This document shows positions 42,481-50,839 of a DNA stretch of 64,000 nt, in pieces (the stretch's first letter is position 1; each line of letters begins with the position of its first letter). Source of the stretch: CAIMFV01 sp040757715. GTDB lineage: Bacteria > Pseudomonadota > Alphaproteobacteria > Caulobacterales > Caulobacteraceae. The position numbers and the translations under genes were made by a program. Under the pieces are notes generated by a model. That model searched no databases, was not told the DNA's origin, and saw only the letters and a program-made list of their open reading frames with translations. The stretch lies in the NCBI GenBank assembly GCA_040757715.1, contig JBFLWS010000010.1, positions 1-64,000 of the forward strand. Reading direction: 5' to 3'.

Positions 42481-42764
42481 AGGTCACCTCGCAACTTTCT
42501 CACATCGGCCAGGAAATCGGCGATCAACGCCTCGACCGTGGTGAAGGTGTAGCTTTCTTCGCGGTCGGCAAGATGGCGGTGATCGCCCTTGCCCCGCTCA
42601 TTGTCGTATCCGACCAATCTTCGCCCCGGATAACCGTAGAACAGCCGATATTTTAGGTCATGCGTGCTGCCCTCGACGGCCTTCGGCACCCTCCAAATCG
42701 TCAGCTCAACGATAGCGCCATCCGGAAAGTCCTGCCGATCGAAGAACAGGCGCCTCGCTTTCAT
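42477..42764 (-). CDS. TumE-family toxin (DUF6516)
   Basis: A 95-residue protein beginning MKARRLFFDRQDFPDGA. The family layout is seen in VELTIWRVPKAV, HDLKYRLFYGY and the hallmark GYDNERGKGDHRH, followed by YTFTTVEALIADFLADV. These blocks match the TumE toxin family; the mode of toxicity is not evident from sequence. A longer frame exists to 42806, but those 14 codons coincide exactly with two operator palindromes, so the ATG at 42764 is preferred. No Shine-Dalgarno precedes it. Confidence 0.8.
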   Translation of the reverse strand: MKARRLFFDRQDFPDGAIVELTIWRVPKAVEGSTHDLKYRLFYGYPGRRLVGYDNERGKGDHRHLADREESYTFTTVEALIADFLADVRKLRGDL

Positions 42765-42781
42765 ATGGTACAATGTACCAT
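42765..42781. promoter_or_regulatory. TA operator palindrome 1
   Basis: ATGGTACAATGTACCAT, a palindrome of 8+1+8 bp that directly abuts the toxin start codon. Confidence 0.65.
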
Positions 42782-42789
42782 AAATGTGT

Positions 42790-42806
42790 ATGGTGTAAAG
42801 CACCAT
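42790..42806. promoter_or_regulatory. TA operator palindrome 2
   Basis: ATGGTGTAAAGCACCAT, a palindrome with the same outer ATGGT/ACCAT arms as palindrome 1, centred 25 bp further upstream. Confidence 0.65.
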
Positions 42807-42856
42807 AAAGGCGCGGACGGCGGCCCTGCAGCTCGCCCCGCCATTCGCCGGTGGGG

Positions 42857-43657
42857 CTACTTCAGGCGGGCGCTGAAGAAGGCGATCACCTCGTCCACCG
42901 CCTGGCGGGTGGGTTCGTGGGGCGCGTCGATGAGATCGCCGGTGAACACCGAGTGCGGCTTGCGTCCCTTGGCCATCATGCCGTTCGGGTTCGCGACCTC
43001 ATCCGGGAAGGTGGTCCCCACAAAACCATCGCCCAGCTTGACCTTGAGCGTTTCGAACTTCTCCGCCGGGGCGATGGGATCGCTGGCGAAGCGATAGCCG
43101 CGCACCTGCAGGCCTTCCTTCACGCAGCGACCGGCGACGATGGCGAGGTCCTGCGGTGAAATATCCAGCGCCGGCTTGTCGAAGGGCGGCATGCCGGGCT
43201 GGGACATCACCGGGGCCATCACCACCGGGTCCACGGCCATGGAGAGGGCGAAGCCGCCGGTGAGGCACATGCCGATGACGCCCACGCCCTTGCCGCCGCA
43301 GTCGGCATGGACCTGCCGCGCCAGGGGTTTCAGCCAGTCGACGATGGGGCTCGAGGCGTTGGCCTTGAAGATGTGAAATTCGCGGCTGATGCACAGGCCC
43401 AAGGTGCGTCCGAGGTTCATCTCTTCCGCATTGCTGGCGTCGGGCTTGCCCAGCAGGATCGGCGCATAGACCCTGAACCCGGCGTCGCGCAGCCAGCGGC
43501 AGAACCGGGCCAGGGTCGGGGTGAAGCCGAAGATTTCGTGGATCACGATCACCGCCGGACCGGCGTCGCCGATCATCAGCACCGGCTTGGTCTTGCCCTT
43601 GAAGGTGAAGTCCTTGCGGGTGAAATCGGCGATATCGGTGGTCAGAGGTGCGGCCAT
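42857..43657 (-). CDS. Dienelactone hydrolase-family protein
   Basis: Alpha/beta hydrolase of 266 residues. The nucleophile position is Cys in GVIGMCLTGGFAL, as in dienelactone hydrolases. VIVIHEIFGFTPTLARFCRWL is the family's N-terminal block (with HE), and a terminal His lies near DAPHEPTRQAV. Its substrate is not known and no chlorocatechol genes are adjacent. The ATG at 43657 is preceded by TTGGGGGA; a TTG at 43669 is the longer alternative. The 5' end is 61 bp from the divergent obgE. Confidence 0.85.
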   Translation of the reverse strand: MAAPLTTDIADFTRKDFTFKGKTKPVLMIGDAGPAVIVIHEIFGFTPTLARFCRWLRDAGFRVYAPILLGKPDASNAEEMNLGRTLGLCISREFHIFKANASSPIVDWLKPLARQVHADCGGKGVGVIGMCLTGGFALSMAVDPVVMAPVMSQPGMPPFDKPALDISPQDLAIVAGRCVKEGLQVRGYRFASDPIAPAEKFETLKVKLGDGFVGTTFPDEVANPNGMMAKGRKPHSVFTGDLIDAPHEPTRQAVDEVIAFFSARLK

Positions 43658-43718
43658 TTGTTCCCCCAAAGTTCAGGCGGGGCTCGACGCGCGCCCCGCC
43701 TGGCGGCATAGGACGCTG

Positions 43719-44765
43719 ATGAAGTTTCTCGACCAGTGCAAGATATTCATCCGCTCCGGCGACGGCGGCGGCGGCGCCGTGTCGTTCCGGCGGGAGAAGT
43801 TCATCCCCTTCGGCGGACCGGACGGCGGCGACGGCGGCCGCGGGGGCGACGTGTGGGTAGAGGCGGTGGAGGGGCTCAACACCCTGATCGACTACCGCTA
43901 CCAGCAGCACTTCAAGGCCGGCACGGGCGAGCACGGCATGGGCAAGCAGCGCCACGGCGCCTCTGGCGCCGATGTGGTGCTAAAGGTGCCGGTGGGCACG
44001 GAAATCCTCGACGAGGATCGCGAGACCCTCATCGCCGACCTCGATCACGTGGGCGCCCGCATCCGCCTGGCCAAGGGCGGCAATGGCGGCTTCGGCAATT
44101 CGCAATTCAAGGGACCGATCAATCAGGCGCCCTATCACGCCAATCCCGGCCAGGCGGGCCAGGAGCTGTGGATCTGGCTGCGACTGAAGCTGATCGCCGA
44201 TGTGGGGCTGGTGGGCCTGCCCAACGCCGGCAAGTCCACCTTCCTCGCGGCCACCTCGGCGGCCAAGCCGAAGATCGCCGACTATCCCTTCACCACCCTC
44301 ACCCCCAATCTCGGCATGGTGGACCTGTCGCCGCAGGAGCGCTTCGTGCTGGCCGACATCCCCGGTCTCATCGAAGGCGCGTCCGAGGGCGCGGGGCTCG
44401 GCACGCGTTTCCTTGGCCATGTGGAGCGATGCGCGGTGCTGATCCACCTGGTGGACGGGACCCAGGACGACGTGGCCGGGGCCTGGCGCACGGTGCGTCA
44501 GGAGCTGGAGGCCTATGGGGCGGGGCTGGAAGACAAGCCGGAAATCCTCGCCCTGAACAAGATCGATTCCCTCGACGATGATCTGCGCCAACTGCAGAAG
44601 GAAGCCCTGGAAGAGGCCTCCGGCGAGCCGGTGCGGCTGGTCTCCGGCGTGTCCGGCCAGGGGGTCACCGAGCTTTTGCGCGCCGCCTACCAGGTGGTGC
44701 TGGCGCAGCGGGCGGCGGAGAAGGCCGAGAAGGACGGCGGGGCGCCCGCCGCCTGGACCCCGTGA
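43719..44765 (+). CDS. obgE: GTPase ObgE/CgtA
   Basis: Conserved GTPase in 50S assembly and cell-cycle/stringent control. The 348-residue product has the Gly-rich Obg fold (about 1-158: MKFLDQCKIFIRSGDGGGG, then FGGPDGGDGGRGGDV) and the G domain with GLPNAGKST (about 166-174), ADYPFTTL, ADIPGLIEGASEGAGLG and NKIDSL. The short Lys/Glu-rich C-terminus is typical of alphaproteobacteria. The start is fixed by the Obg N-terminus although the frame opens upstream. It overlaps proB by 4 nt (GTGA). Confidence 0.96.
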   Translation: MKFLDQCKIFIRSGDGGGGAVSFRREKFIPFGGPDGGDGGRGGDVWVEAVEGLNTLIDYRYQQHFKAGTGEHGMGKQRHGASGADVVLKVPVGTEILDEDRETLIADLDHVGARIRLAKGGNGGFGNSQFKGPINQAPYHANPGQAGQELWIWLRLKLIADVGLVGLPNAGKSTFLAATSAAKPKIADYPFTTLTPNLGMVDLSPQERFVLADIPGLIEGASEGAGLGTRFLGHVERCAVLIHLVDGTQDDVAGAWRTVRQELEAYGAGLEDKPEILALNKIDSLDDDLRQLQKEALEEASGEPVRLVSGVSGQGVTELLRAAYQVVLAQRAAEKAEKDGGAPAAWTP

Positions 44766-45937
44766 GCGGGGCGGCCACAGCCCGGCTTCGCCTCACCGAG
44801 GCCAAGCGGCTGGTGGTGAAGGTGGGCTCGGCCCTGCTGGTGGATTCCGAGACCGGCCAGGCCGACGCCGCCTGGCTGGCGCGCCTGGCTCAGGACTGCG
44901 CCGCCCTGAAGAGCCGCGGCGCCCAGGTGCTGATCGTCTCCTCCGGCGCGGTGGCGCTGGGGCGGCGACGCCTCGGTCTGCCCTTACGCGGCGGGCTGGA
45001 GTTGGCGCAGAAGCAGGCCGCCGCCGCCGCAGGCCAGAGCCAACTCATGCGGGCCTGGGAAGCGGCCTTCGAGCCGCACCACCTGCCCTGCGCGCAGGTG
45101 CTGCTCACCCCGGACGACACTGAAATTCGCCGCCGCTGGCTGAACGGCCGCTCCACCGTCAATACGTTGATCAATCTCGGCGCGGTTCCCGTGATCAACG
45201 AGAACGACACCGTGGCCACGGCCGAAATCCGCTATGGCGACAACGACCGGCTGGCGGCGCGGGCGGCGCAGATGATCGGCGCGGACTTGCTGGTGCTGCT
45301 GTCCGACATCGACGGGCTCTACACCGCCGATCCGAGGCGCGATCCCTCCGCCCAGCACCTGCCGTTGATCGAGGCCCTGACCCCGGAGATCGAGGCCATG
45401 GCCGGCGGCGTGAACGCCGATGCAGGCGTGGGCTCCGGGGGCATGGCCTCCAAGCTCGCCGCCGCACGCATCGCCGACGCGGCGGGCTGCGCCACCGTGA
45501 TCGCCAACGGGCGACCGCCCGCCGCCAAGGGCGCCTTCGGCACGCTGGGTCCCCTGCAGGCTGTGGCCGAGGGCGCGCGGGCGACCCTGATCGAGGCGCG
45601 GGCCAATCCCATCGCCGCCTACAAGCAATGGATCGCCGGGTCGCTGGCCCCCAAGGGCGAGCTGATCATCGACGCCGGCTGCGCCAAGGCCTTGAGGCAG
45701 GGCCGCAGCCTGCTGCCGGCCGGGGTGAAGAAGGTGCTGGGCGCCTTCGGTCGCGGCGATGCGGTGGTGGTGCGGGCTGAAGGCGGGGCGGAGATCGCCC
45801 GCGGCCTGGTCGCCTATGACGCAGACGCCGCCGCCGCCATCGCCGGGCTGAAGACCGACGCCATCGAGGCGACGCTGGGCTGGCGCGGACCGGACGCTCT
45901 GGTGCACCGCGACGACATGGTGCTCACCCGCGGATAA
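44762..45937 (+). CDS. proB: Glutamate 5-kinase
   Basis: Phosphorylates glutamate in the first step of proline synthesis. The 391-residue product has the amino-acid kinase domain (about 10-265: RLVVKVGSALLV, VSSGAVALGRR, INENDTVATAEIRYGDNDRLAAR in part, LLVLLSDIDGLYTADP) and a C-terminal PUA domain (about 285-380). It starts with GTG overlapping the obgE stop. obgE-proB is a common alphaproteobacterial pair; proA is not adjacent here. Confidence 0.95.
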   Translation: MSGAATARLRLTEAKRLVVKVGSALLVDSETGQADAAWLARLAQDCAALKSRGAQVLIVSSGAVALGRRRLGLPLRGGLELAQKQAAAAAGQSQLMRAWEAAFEPHHLPCAQVLLTPDDTEIRRRWLNGRSTVNTLINLGAVPVINENDTVATAEIRYGDNDRLAARAAQMIGADLLVLLSDIDGLYTADPRRDPSAQHLPLIEALTPEIEAMAGGVNADAGVGSGGMASKLAAARIADAAGCATVIANGRPPAAKGAFGTLGPLQAVAEGARATLIEARANPIAAYKQWIAGSLAPKGELIIDAGCAKALRQGRSLLPAGVKKVLGAFGRGDAVVVRAEGGAEIARGLVAYDADAAAAIAGLKTDAIEATLGWRGPDALVHRDDMVLTRG

Positions 45938-45944
45938 GCTGGGT

Positions 45945-47366
45945 TTAGCGCTTCAGCCCGATCTCGTGTTCGGACCAGCCTCCGCCCAGGGCTTCGATGA
46001 GGCTGGCGCTGGCCACCAGGCGCGACTTCAGCACATTGACCGAATTGATCTCCGCGGCGAGGGCGGTGTTCTGCGCCACGACCACGCTCGTATAGGCGGT
46101 CTGGCCCGCCTTGTACTGGTTGAGGGCGATGGTCTCGCCCTGACGGGCGTTGGCCTCGGCCCGCTCGCGCACCGCCTGCTCCTGTTCCAGCACGCGCAGG
46201 GACACGAGCTCGTCCTCCACATTCTGCAAGGCCTGCAGCACCGCCAGGCGATACGCCGCCACCCGCTGGGCGTAGACGGCCTTGGCGCTCTGCACGCCGG
46301 CGAGGCGGGCCCCGAAGTTGAAGATCGTTTCCGTGCCGGTGGCCGCCAGGGCCCAGCTGTTGGTGGAGGATTGAAAGAGGTCGCCGAGGTGTTTCGCCGT
46401 CGAGGTGTCGGAGGCGGTCAGGTTGAAGCTCGGAAAGAAGGCGGCTTCGGCGACGCCGATCCCGGCGCTGGCGGCGGCGACATTGCGCTCGGCCTCGGCC
46501 ACGTCCGGCCGGCGTTGCAGGATATCCGACGGCAGACCCGTGGGCGCTACCGGCACGGTCTTGACCAGGCGCCCGGCCGGCAAACGGAACTCCGCCGGCG
46601 GCTCGCCCATGAGCACGGCCATGGCGTGCTCCAGCTGGCCGCGCTGGACGCCGAGATCGAGGAGACTGGCCTTGGCGCTGTCGAGCTGGGTCTCGGCGGC
46701 GATCACGTCGGCCCGGGCGGCCACGCCGGCCTTGTACTGGTTCTGCGCCACGTCGAGGGCGCGCTGGAGGTTGGCGACCTCCGCCTTCAGAAGGTCCGCC
46801 TGGGCGTCGAGGCCGCGCAGGGTGAAGTAGTCGATGGCCAGGGCCGACTGGGCCGCCAGCCGCGCATTGGCCAAGGCCGCGGCGCTGGACTGGGCGCTCG
46901 CCTTGCCCGCCTCCAGCTGACGGCGCAGCTTGCCGAACACGTCGAAGGCCCAGTCGGCGTTGACGCTCGCATTGTAGCGCCCGCCGCCCGCCGCCTTGGC
47001 CGCGGCCGATCCCCCGCCGTTGTTGCTGGAGGTGAGCGACGCCGACACGGCGGGCAGCAGCGCCGCGCGGTCCTCGACCACCACCGCCTTGGCCTGGCGA
47101 TAGGCGGCCTCGGCCTCGGCGATGTTCAGATTGGAGAGCGTCACCTGGCGCTCCATCTGGTCCAGCACCGGATCGTTGAAGGCCGACCACCAGGCGCCGC
47201 GATCGATGTGGTCCAGGGGTGTGGCCGGGGTCCAGCCCTCGGCCTCGCGATAGCTCGCCTGCATGGGCGCAGCGGGCCGCTTGTAATTGGGGCCCACGGC
47301 GCAGGCGCTGAGCGCGAAGCCCGCGCTCGCCAGCAAGGTCCAGCGCAGAAGCGAAGAGTTCGCCAT
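45945..47366 (-). CDS. OprM/NodT-type outer-membrane efflux lipoprotein
   Basis: Outer-membrane channel of the RND operon, 473 residues. Lipobox FALSACAVGPNYKRP (lipidated Cys near residue 21), then WWSAFNDPVLDQMERQVTLSNLNI and the OEP coiled-coil repeats. RRPDVAEAERNVAAASAGIGVAEAAFFP is the classic second-half motif. It begins 1 nt after the pump gene's stop (TGACATG) behind AAGGAGG. It is the last gene of the operon and nearly touches the convergent proB. Confidence 0.92.
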   Translation of the reverse strand: MANSSLLRWTLLASAGFALSACAVGPNYKRPAAPMQASYREAEGWTPATPLDHIDRGAWWSAFNDPVLDQMERQVTLSNLNIAEAEAAYRQAKAVVVEDRAALLPAVSASLTSSNNGGGSAAAKAAGGGRYNASVNADWAFDVFGKLRRQLEAGKASAQSSAAALANARLAAQSALAIDYFTLRGLDAQADLLKAEVANLQRALDVAQNQYKAGVAARADVIAAETQLDSAKASLLDLGVQRGQLEHAMAVLMGEPPAEFRLPAGRLVKTVPVAPTGLPSDILQRRPDVAEAERNVAAASAGIGVAEAAFFPSFNLTASDTSTAKHLGDLFQSSTNSWALAATGTETIFNFGARLAGVQSAKAVYAQRVAAYRLAVLQALQNVEDELVSLRVLEQEQAVRERAEANARQGETIALNQYKAGQTAYTSVVVAQNTALAAEINSVNVLKSRLVASASLIEALGGGWSEHEIGLKR

Positions 47367-47367
47367 G

Positions 47368-50300
47368 TCAGCCTCCTTGGGGCGCGGGTGCGACGGGACC
47401 GGCGCCCGCCTTGCGACGTCGACGGCCGCGGTGTCTTAGGCGATCCATGCCCAAATAGACCACAGGGGTGGTGATCAGGGTCAGGACCTGGCTGGCCAGA
47501 AGCCCGCCGATGATGGCCACGCCCAGGGGTCGGCGCAGCTCGCCGCCCTCGCCGAAACCGACGGCCAGCGGCAGGGCCCCGAGGATGGCCGCCGTGGTGG
47601 TCATCAGGATGGGCCGAAAGCGCAGCATGCTGGCGCGATAGATGGCGTCCTCCGGGCTCATGCCCTCGCGCTCCGCCTGCAAGGCGAAGTCGATGATCAT
47701 GATGGCGTTCTTCTTCACGATGCCGATGAGCAGAATGACGCCGATGAGGGCGATGATGGAGAACTCGATGTGGAACAGCATCAGGGCGAGCAGCGCCCCC
47801 ACTCCCGCCGAGGGCAGGGTGGAGATCACGGTGATCGGGTGCACGTAGCTCTCATAGAGCACGCCCAGCACCAGATAGACCGCCACCAGGGCGGCGAGGA
47901 TCAACAGCGGCTCGTTGGCGAGGGAAGCCTCGAAGGCCTGGGCCGTGCCGGCGAACCCGCCGTGCACGTTGGCGGGCATGCCGATGGCCTGCATGGCGGC
48001 GGCCACCTCGGCCCGAGCATCGCTGAGGGACTTGCCCGGCTGGAGATTGAACGAAAGCGTCGCCGCCACCGACTGGCCCTGGTGCGAGATGGAGAGCGGG
48101 GTCGGATTGAGCGCATAGGTCGCGAAGGCGGGCAGCGGCGTCATGCGCGAGGCGCCGGTGGACACCGCTTGCCCCGTCTGCTGCTGGCCCGAGGCCCCGC
48201 CGCCGGTGGAGGTGCGCGCCACGCCGGCGCCGGCGAGGGCTGTTGAGGCGCTGGTGAGGCCGGCGCTGGACCCGCTGGACGCCACCACGCCGCCGGCGGC
48301 CGAGCCGCCCCCGGTGCTGATGAGGCTCGAGGGGGGGCGGGTGAAGAAAGGCGTCGGCGCCGCCGCGCGGCTGAACTCGGTGGCGGCGGGGTTTGGCGCC
48401 GGATGGGCGGCCACGTTGGGCGGTCGGTCGCCCAGCGCCGGGTTGCTCAAGCGTGCGCTTACGGCCGGCGAAGCGGCGGTGGCGGCGGTGGCGACGGCGG
48501 GCGGAATGTAGGTGTTGTTGAGGCTGTCGGTGAACTGGTCGAAGGGCGGATCGGCCTCCATCACCACGTGGTACTGGTTCAGCGGATTGTAGATGGTGGA
48601 CACCTGCCGCTGGCCGAAATTGTCGTAGAGGATGTTGTCCACCTGCTGCATGGTCACGCCGAGGCGGGAGGCTTGGTCCCGGTCCACGTTGATGTAGGTC
48701 TCCAGCCCGTGCTCCTGCTGGTCGGAGTTCACGTCCGTGACCACGGCGGAGTGCATCAGGTAAGTCTTCAGCCGTTCCGACCAGGTGCGCAGGGCGTTCA
48801 GATCATCGCTCTGCAAGGTGTACTGGTACTGGGCCGCCGACTGGCGCCCGCCCACGCGGAAGTCCTGCACCGTCTGCAAAAACAGTTGAGCGCCGGCCAC
48901 GCGGGCGAGCTGCGGCCTCAGCCGGCTGATCACGTCGTCGGTGGTGACTCCAGGCGCAGATCGCTCCGGCTTCGATTTCAAGGCGCCGAAGGTGAAGCCG
49001 CCCGGGCCGAAGGTGAAGCCCACCACATGGGACACGTCAGGATCCTTGGAGACGATTTCCTGTAGGCGCGTCATCTTGCCGGCGGTGAGGGTGAAGGAGC
49101 TCGCCTGGTCCACCTGCAGACCGCCCACCAGCTGTCCGGTGTCCTGCTGGGGCATGAAGCCCTTGGGGATGATGATGTAGAGGTAGACGTTGAGGGCGAT
49201 GGCGGCGACGAGGATCCCCACCACGAACCGGCGATGCGCCAAGGCCCAGCCGAGGGACTTTTCGTAGGTCGCCGTCACCCAGGCGAAGAAGCCGTCGAGC
49301 CATTGCGAGATGCGGGCGAAGACACTGGGCTTCCCTGATGACGCGCCGCCGCTCGGTTTCGCATCGATCAGGCGCGCCGACATCATGGGCGTGGCGGTGA
49401 GCGACACCACCATGGAGACCAGGATCGAGGCCGACAGGGTCACGGCGAACTCGCGGAACAGCCGGCCGATGATGCCGCCCATGGCCAGCAGCGGAATGAA
49501 CACCGCGACCAGGGAGATGGAGATGGCGAAGACGGTGAAGCCCACCTCCGCCGCGCCCTTCAGGGCCGCTTCGTAGCGGGGCGTCCCCTCCTCCACGTGG
49601 CGGGTGATATTCTCCAGCACCACGATGGCGTCGTCGACCACGAAGCCGGTGGCCACGGTGAGGGCCATGAGGCTGAGATTGTCGAGGCTGAACTTGAACA
49701 GGAACATGAAGGCCACGGCGCCCAGCAACGACACCGTCACCGCCACGCCGGGGATCAAGGTGGCGCGGCCGTTTCTCAGGAACACCAGCACCACCAGCAC
49801 CACCAGCACCGTGGCGATGAGCAGCGTGCGCTCCACCTCGAACAGCGAGCCCCTGGTGGTGGTGGTGCGGTCCACGGCCACTTCCAGATCCACCTGCGGC
49901 GGCATCTGGTTTCGCAGCTGCGGCAGGAGGGCGCGGATGCGGTCCACGGTGGCGATCATGTTCGCCCCCGGCTGGCGGGTGATGCGCACCACAATCGCTG
50001 GCTTGCCATTGGCGAGGCCGAGTTGGCGCATGTCCTCCTGGCTGTCGAACACCTTGGCCACGTCGCTCAGGCGAATGATGGCCCCGTTGCGCACCGCCAC
50101 CACCAGGTTGCGATAGTCGTCGGCCGTCCGCGCCTGGTCGTTGGTGTAGATCTGCAGCCGGCGCGGACCATCGTCGATGAAGCCCTTGGGCTGGTTGGCG
50201 TTGGCCGAAAAGATGGCGTTGCGCAGGTCTTCCGGGCTGAGCCCGGCGCGGGCCAGGGCGTGGGGGTCATAGTCCACCCGCACGGCCGGACTGGCCCCGC

Positions 50301-50835
50301 CGCCCAGGCTGACATCTCCCACGCCTTCCACCTGGCTCAGTCTCTGCTGCAGCACCGTGGAGGCGGCGTCGTAGATCTGGGCGTTGGTAAGGGTGGGCGA
50401 TTGCAGGGTGAGGATCAGGATCGGCTGATCCGCCGGGTTGATCTTGCGATAGTTGGGATTGGAGCGGAGCGTCGAGGGCAAGTCCGCGCGCGCCGCGTTG
50501 ATGGCCGCCTGCACGTCCCGCGCCGCGCCGTCGATGTTGCGGTCGAGACCGAACTGCAAGGTGATGCCGGTCTGGCCGGTGGAGCTGTTGGACGTCATCT
50601 CGGTGACGTCGGCGATCTGGCCGAGGCGGCGCTCCAAAGGCGTGGCCACGCTGGTGGCCATCACCTGCGGGCTCGCCCCCGGCAGGTTGGCGTTCACCTG
50701 GATGGTGGGAAAGTCCACCGAGGGCAGGGACGACACCGGCAGGGCGAAATAGGCCGCGATGCCGGTGAGCGCCACGCCGATGGTGAGGAGCGTGGTGGCC
50801 ACTGGCCGGTTGATGAACAGGTGGGTGAAGTTCAC
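47368..50835 (-). CDS. RND efflux pump, MdtC-like, with about 120-residue insertion
   Basis: Inner-membrane proton-driven pump of the HAE-1 class, 1155 residues against the usual 1020-1050. It starts MNFTHLFINRPVATTLLTIGVAL from a GTG behind GGAGTGAGG, 4 nt after the previous gene. Seen: FPTIQVNANLPGASPQVMATSVATPLE, the TM4 GFVVDDAIVVLENI motif with the proton-relay Asp pair, and a C-terminal GIVKKNAIMIIDFAL. Residues about 775-895 are an Ala/Ser/Gly/Pro-rich low-complexity insert between YIPPAV and MTPLPAFATY in a porter subdomain loop, absent from ordinary MdtC-like pumps. The substrate is unknown. Confidence 0.92.
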   Translation of the reverse strand: MNFTHLFINRPVATTLLTIGVALTGIAAYFALPVSSLPSVDFPTIQVNANLPGASPQVMATSVATPLERRLGQIADVTEMTSNSSTGQTGITLQFGLDRNIDGAARDVQAAINAARADLPSTLRSNPNYRKINPADQPILILTLQSPTLTNAQIYDAASTVLQQRLSQVEGVGDVSLGGGASPAVRVDYDPHALARAGLSPEDLRNAIFSANANQPKGFIDDGPRRLQIYTNDQARTADDYRNLVVAVRNGAIIRLSDVAKVFDSQEDMRQLGLANGKPAIVVRITRQPGANMIATVDRIRALLPQLRNQMPPQVDLEVAVDRTTTTRGSLFEVERTLLIATVLVVLVVLVFLRNGRATLIPGVAVTVSLLGAVAFMFLFKFSLDNLSLMALTVATGFVVDDAIVVLENITRHVEEGTPRYEAALKGAAEVGFTVFAISISLVAVFIPLLAMGGIIGRLFREFAVTLSASILVSMVVSLTATPMMSARLIDAKPSGGASSGKPSVFARISQWLDGFFAWVTATYEKSLGWALAHRRFVVGILVAAIALNVYLYIIIPKGFMPQQDTGQLVGGLQVDQASSFTLTAGKMTRLQEIVSKDPDVSHVVGFTFGPGGFTFGALKSKPERSAPGVTTDDVISRLRPQLARVAGAQLFLQTVQDFRVGGRQSAAQYQYTLQSDDLNALRTWSERLKTYLMHSAVVTDVNSDQQEHGLETYINVDRDQASRLGVTMQQVDNILYDNFGQRQVSTIYNPLNQYHVVMEADPPFDQFTDSLNNTYIPPAVATAATAASPAVSARLSNPALGDRPPNVAAHPAPNPAATEFSRAAAPTPFFTRPPSSLISTGGGSAAGGVVASSGSSAGLTSASTALAGAGVARTSTGGGASGQQQTGQAVSTGASRMTPLPAFATYALNPTPLSISHQGQSVAATLSFNLQPGKSLSDARAEVAAAMQAIGMPANVHGGFAGTAQAFEASLANEPLLILAALVAVYLVLGVLYESYVHPITVISTLPSAGVGALLALMLFHIEFSIIALIGVILLIGIVKKNAIMIIDFALQAEREGMSPEDAIYRASMLRFRPILMTTTAAILGALPLAVGFGEGGELRRPLGVAIIGGLLASQVLTLITTPVVYLGMDRLRHRGRRRRKAGAGPVAPAPQGG

Positions 50836-50839
50836 GGCC

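Noticed and set aside
42765..42806. Toxin start at 42806 (14 extra codons)
   Set aside because: These codons are exactly the two operator palindromes, and the family N-terminus begins at MKARRLFF.
48148..48515. Frameshift or pseudogene in the MdtC-like pump
   Set aside because: The insertion stays in frame and the pump continues normally on both sides with intact motifs.
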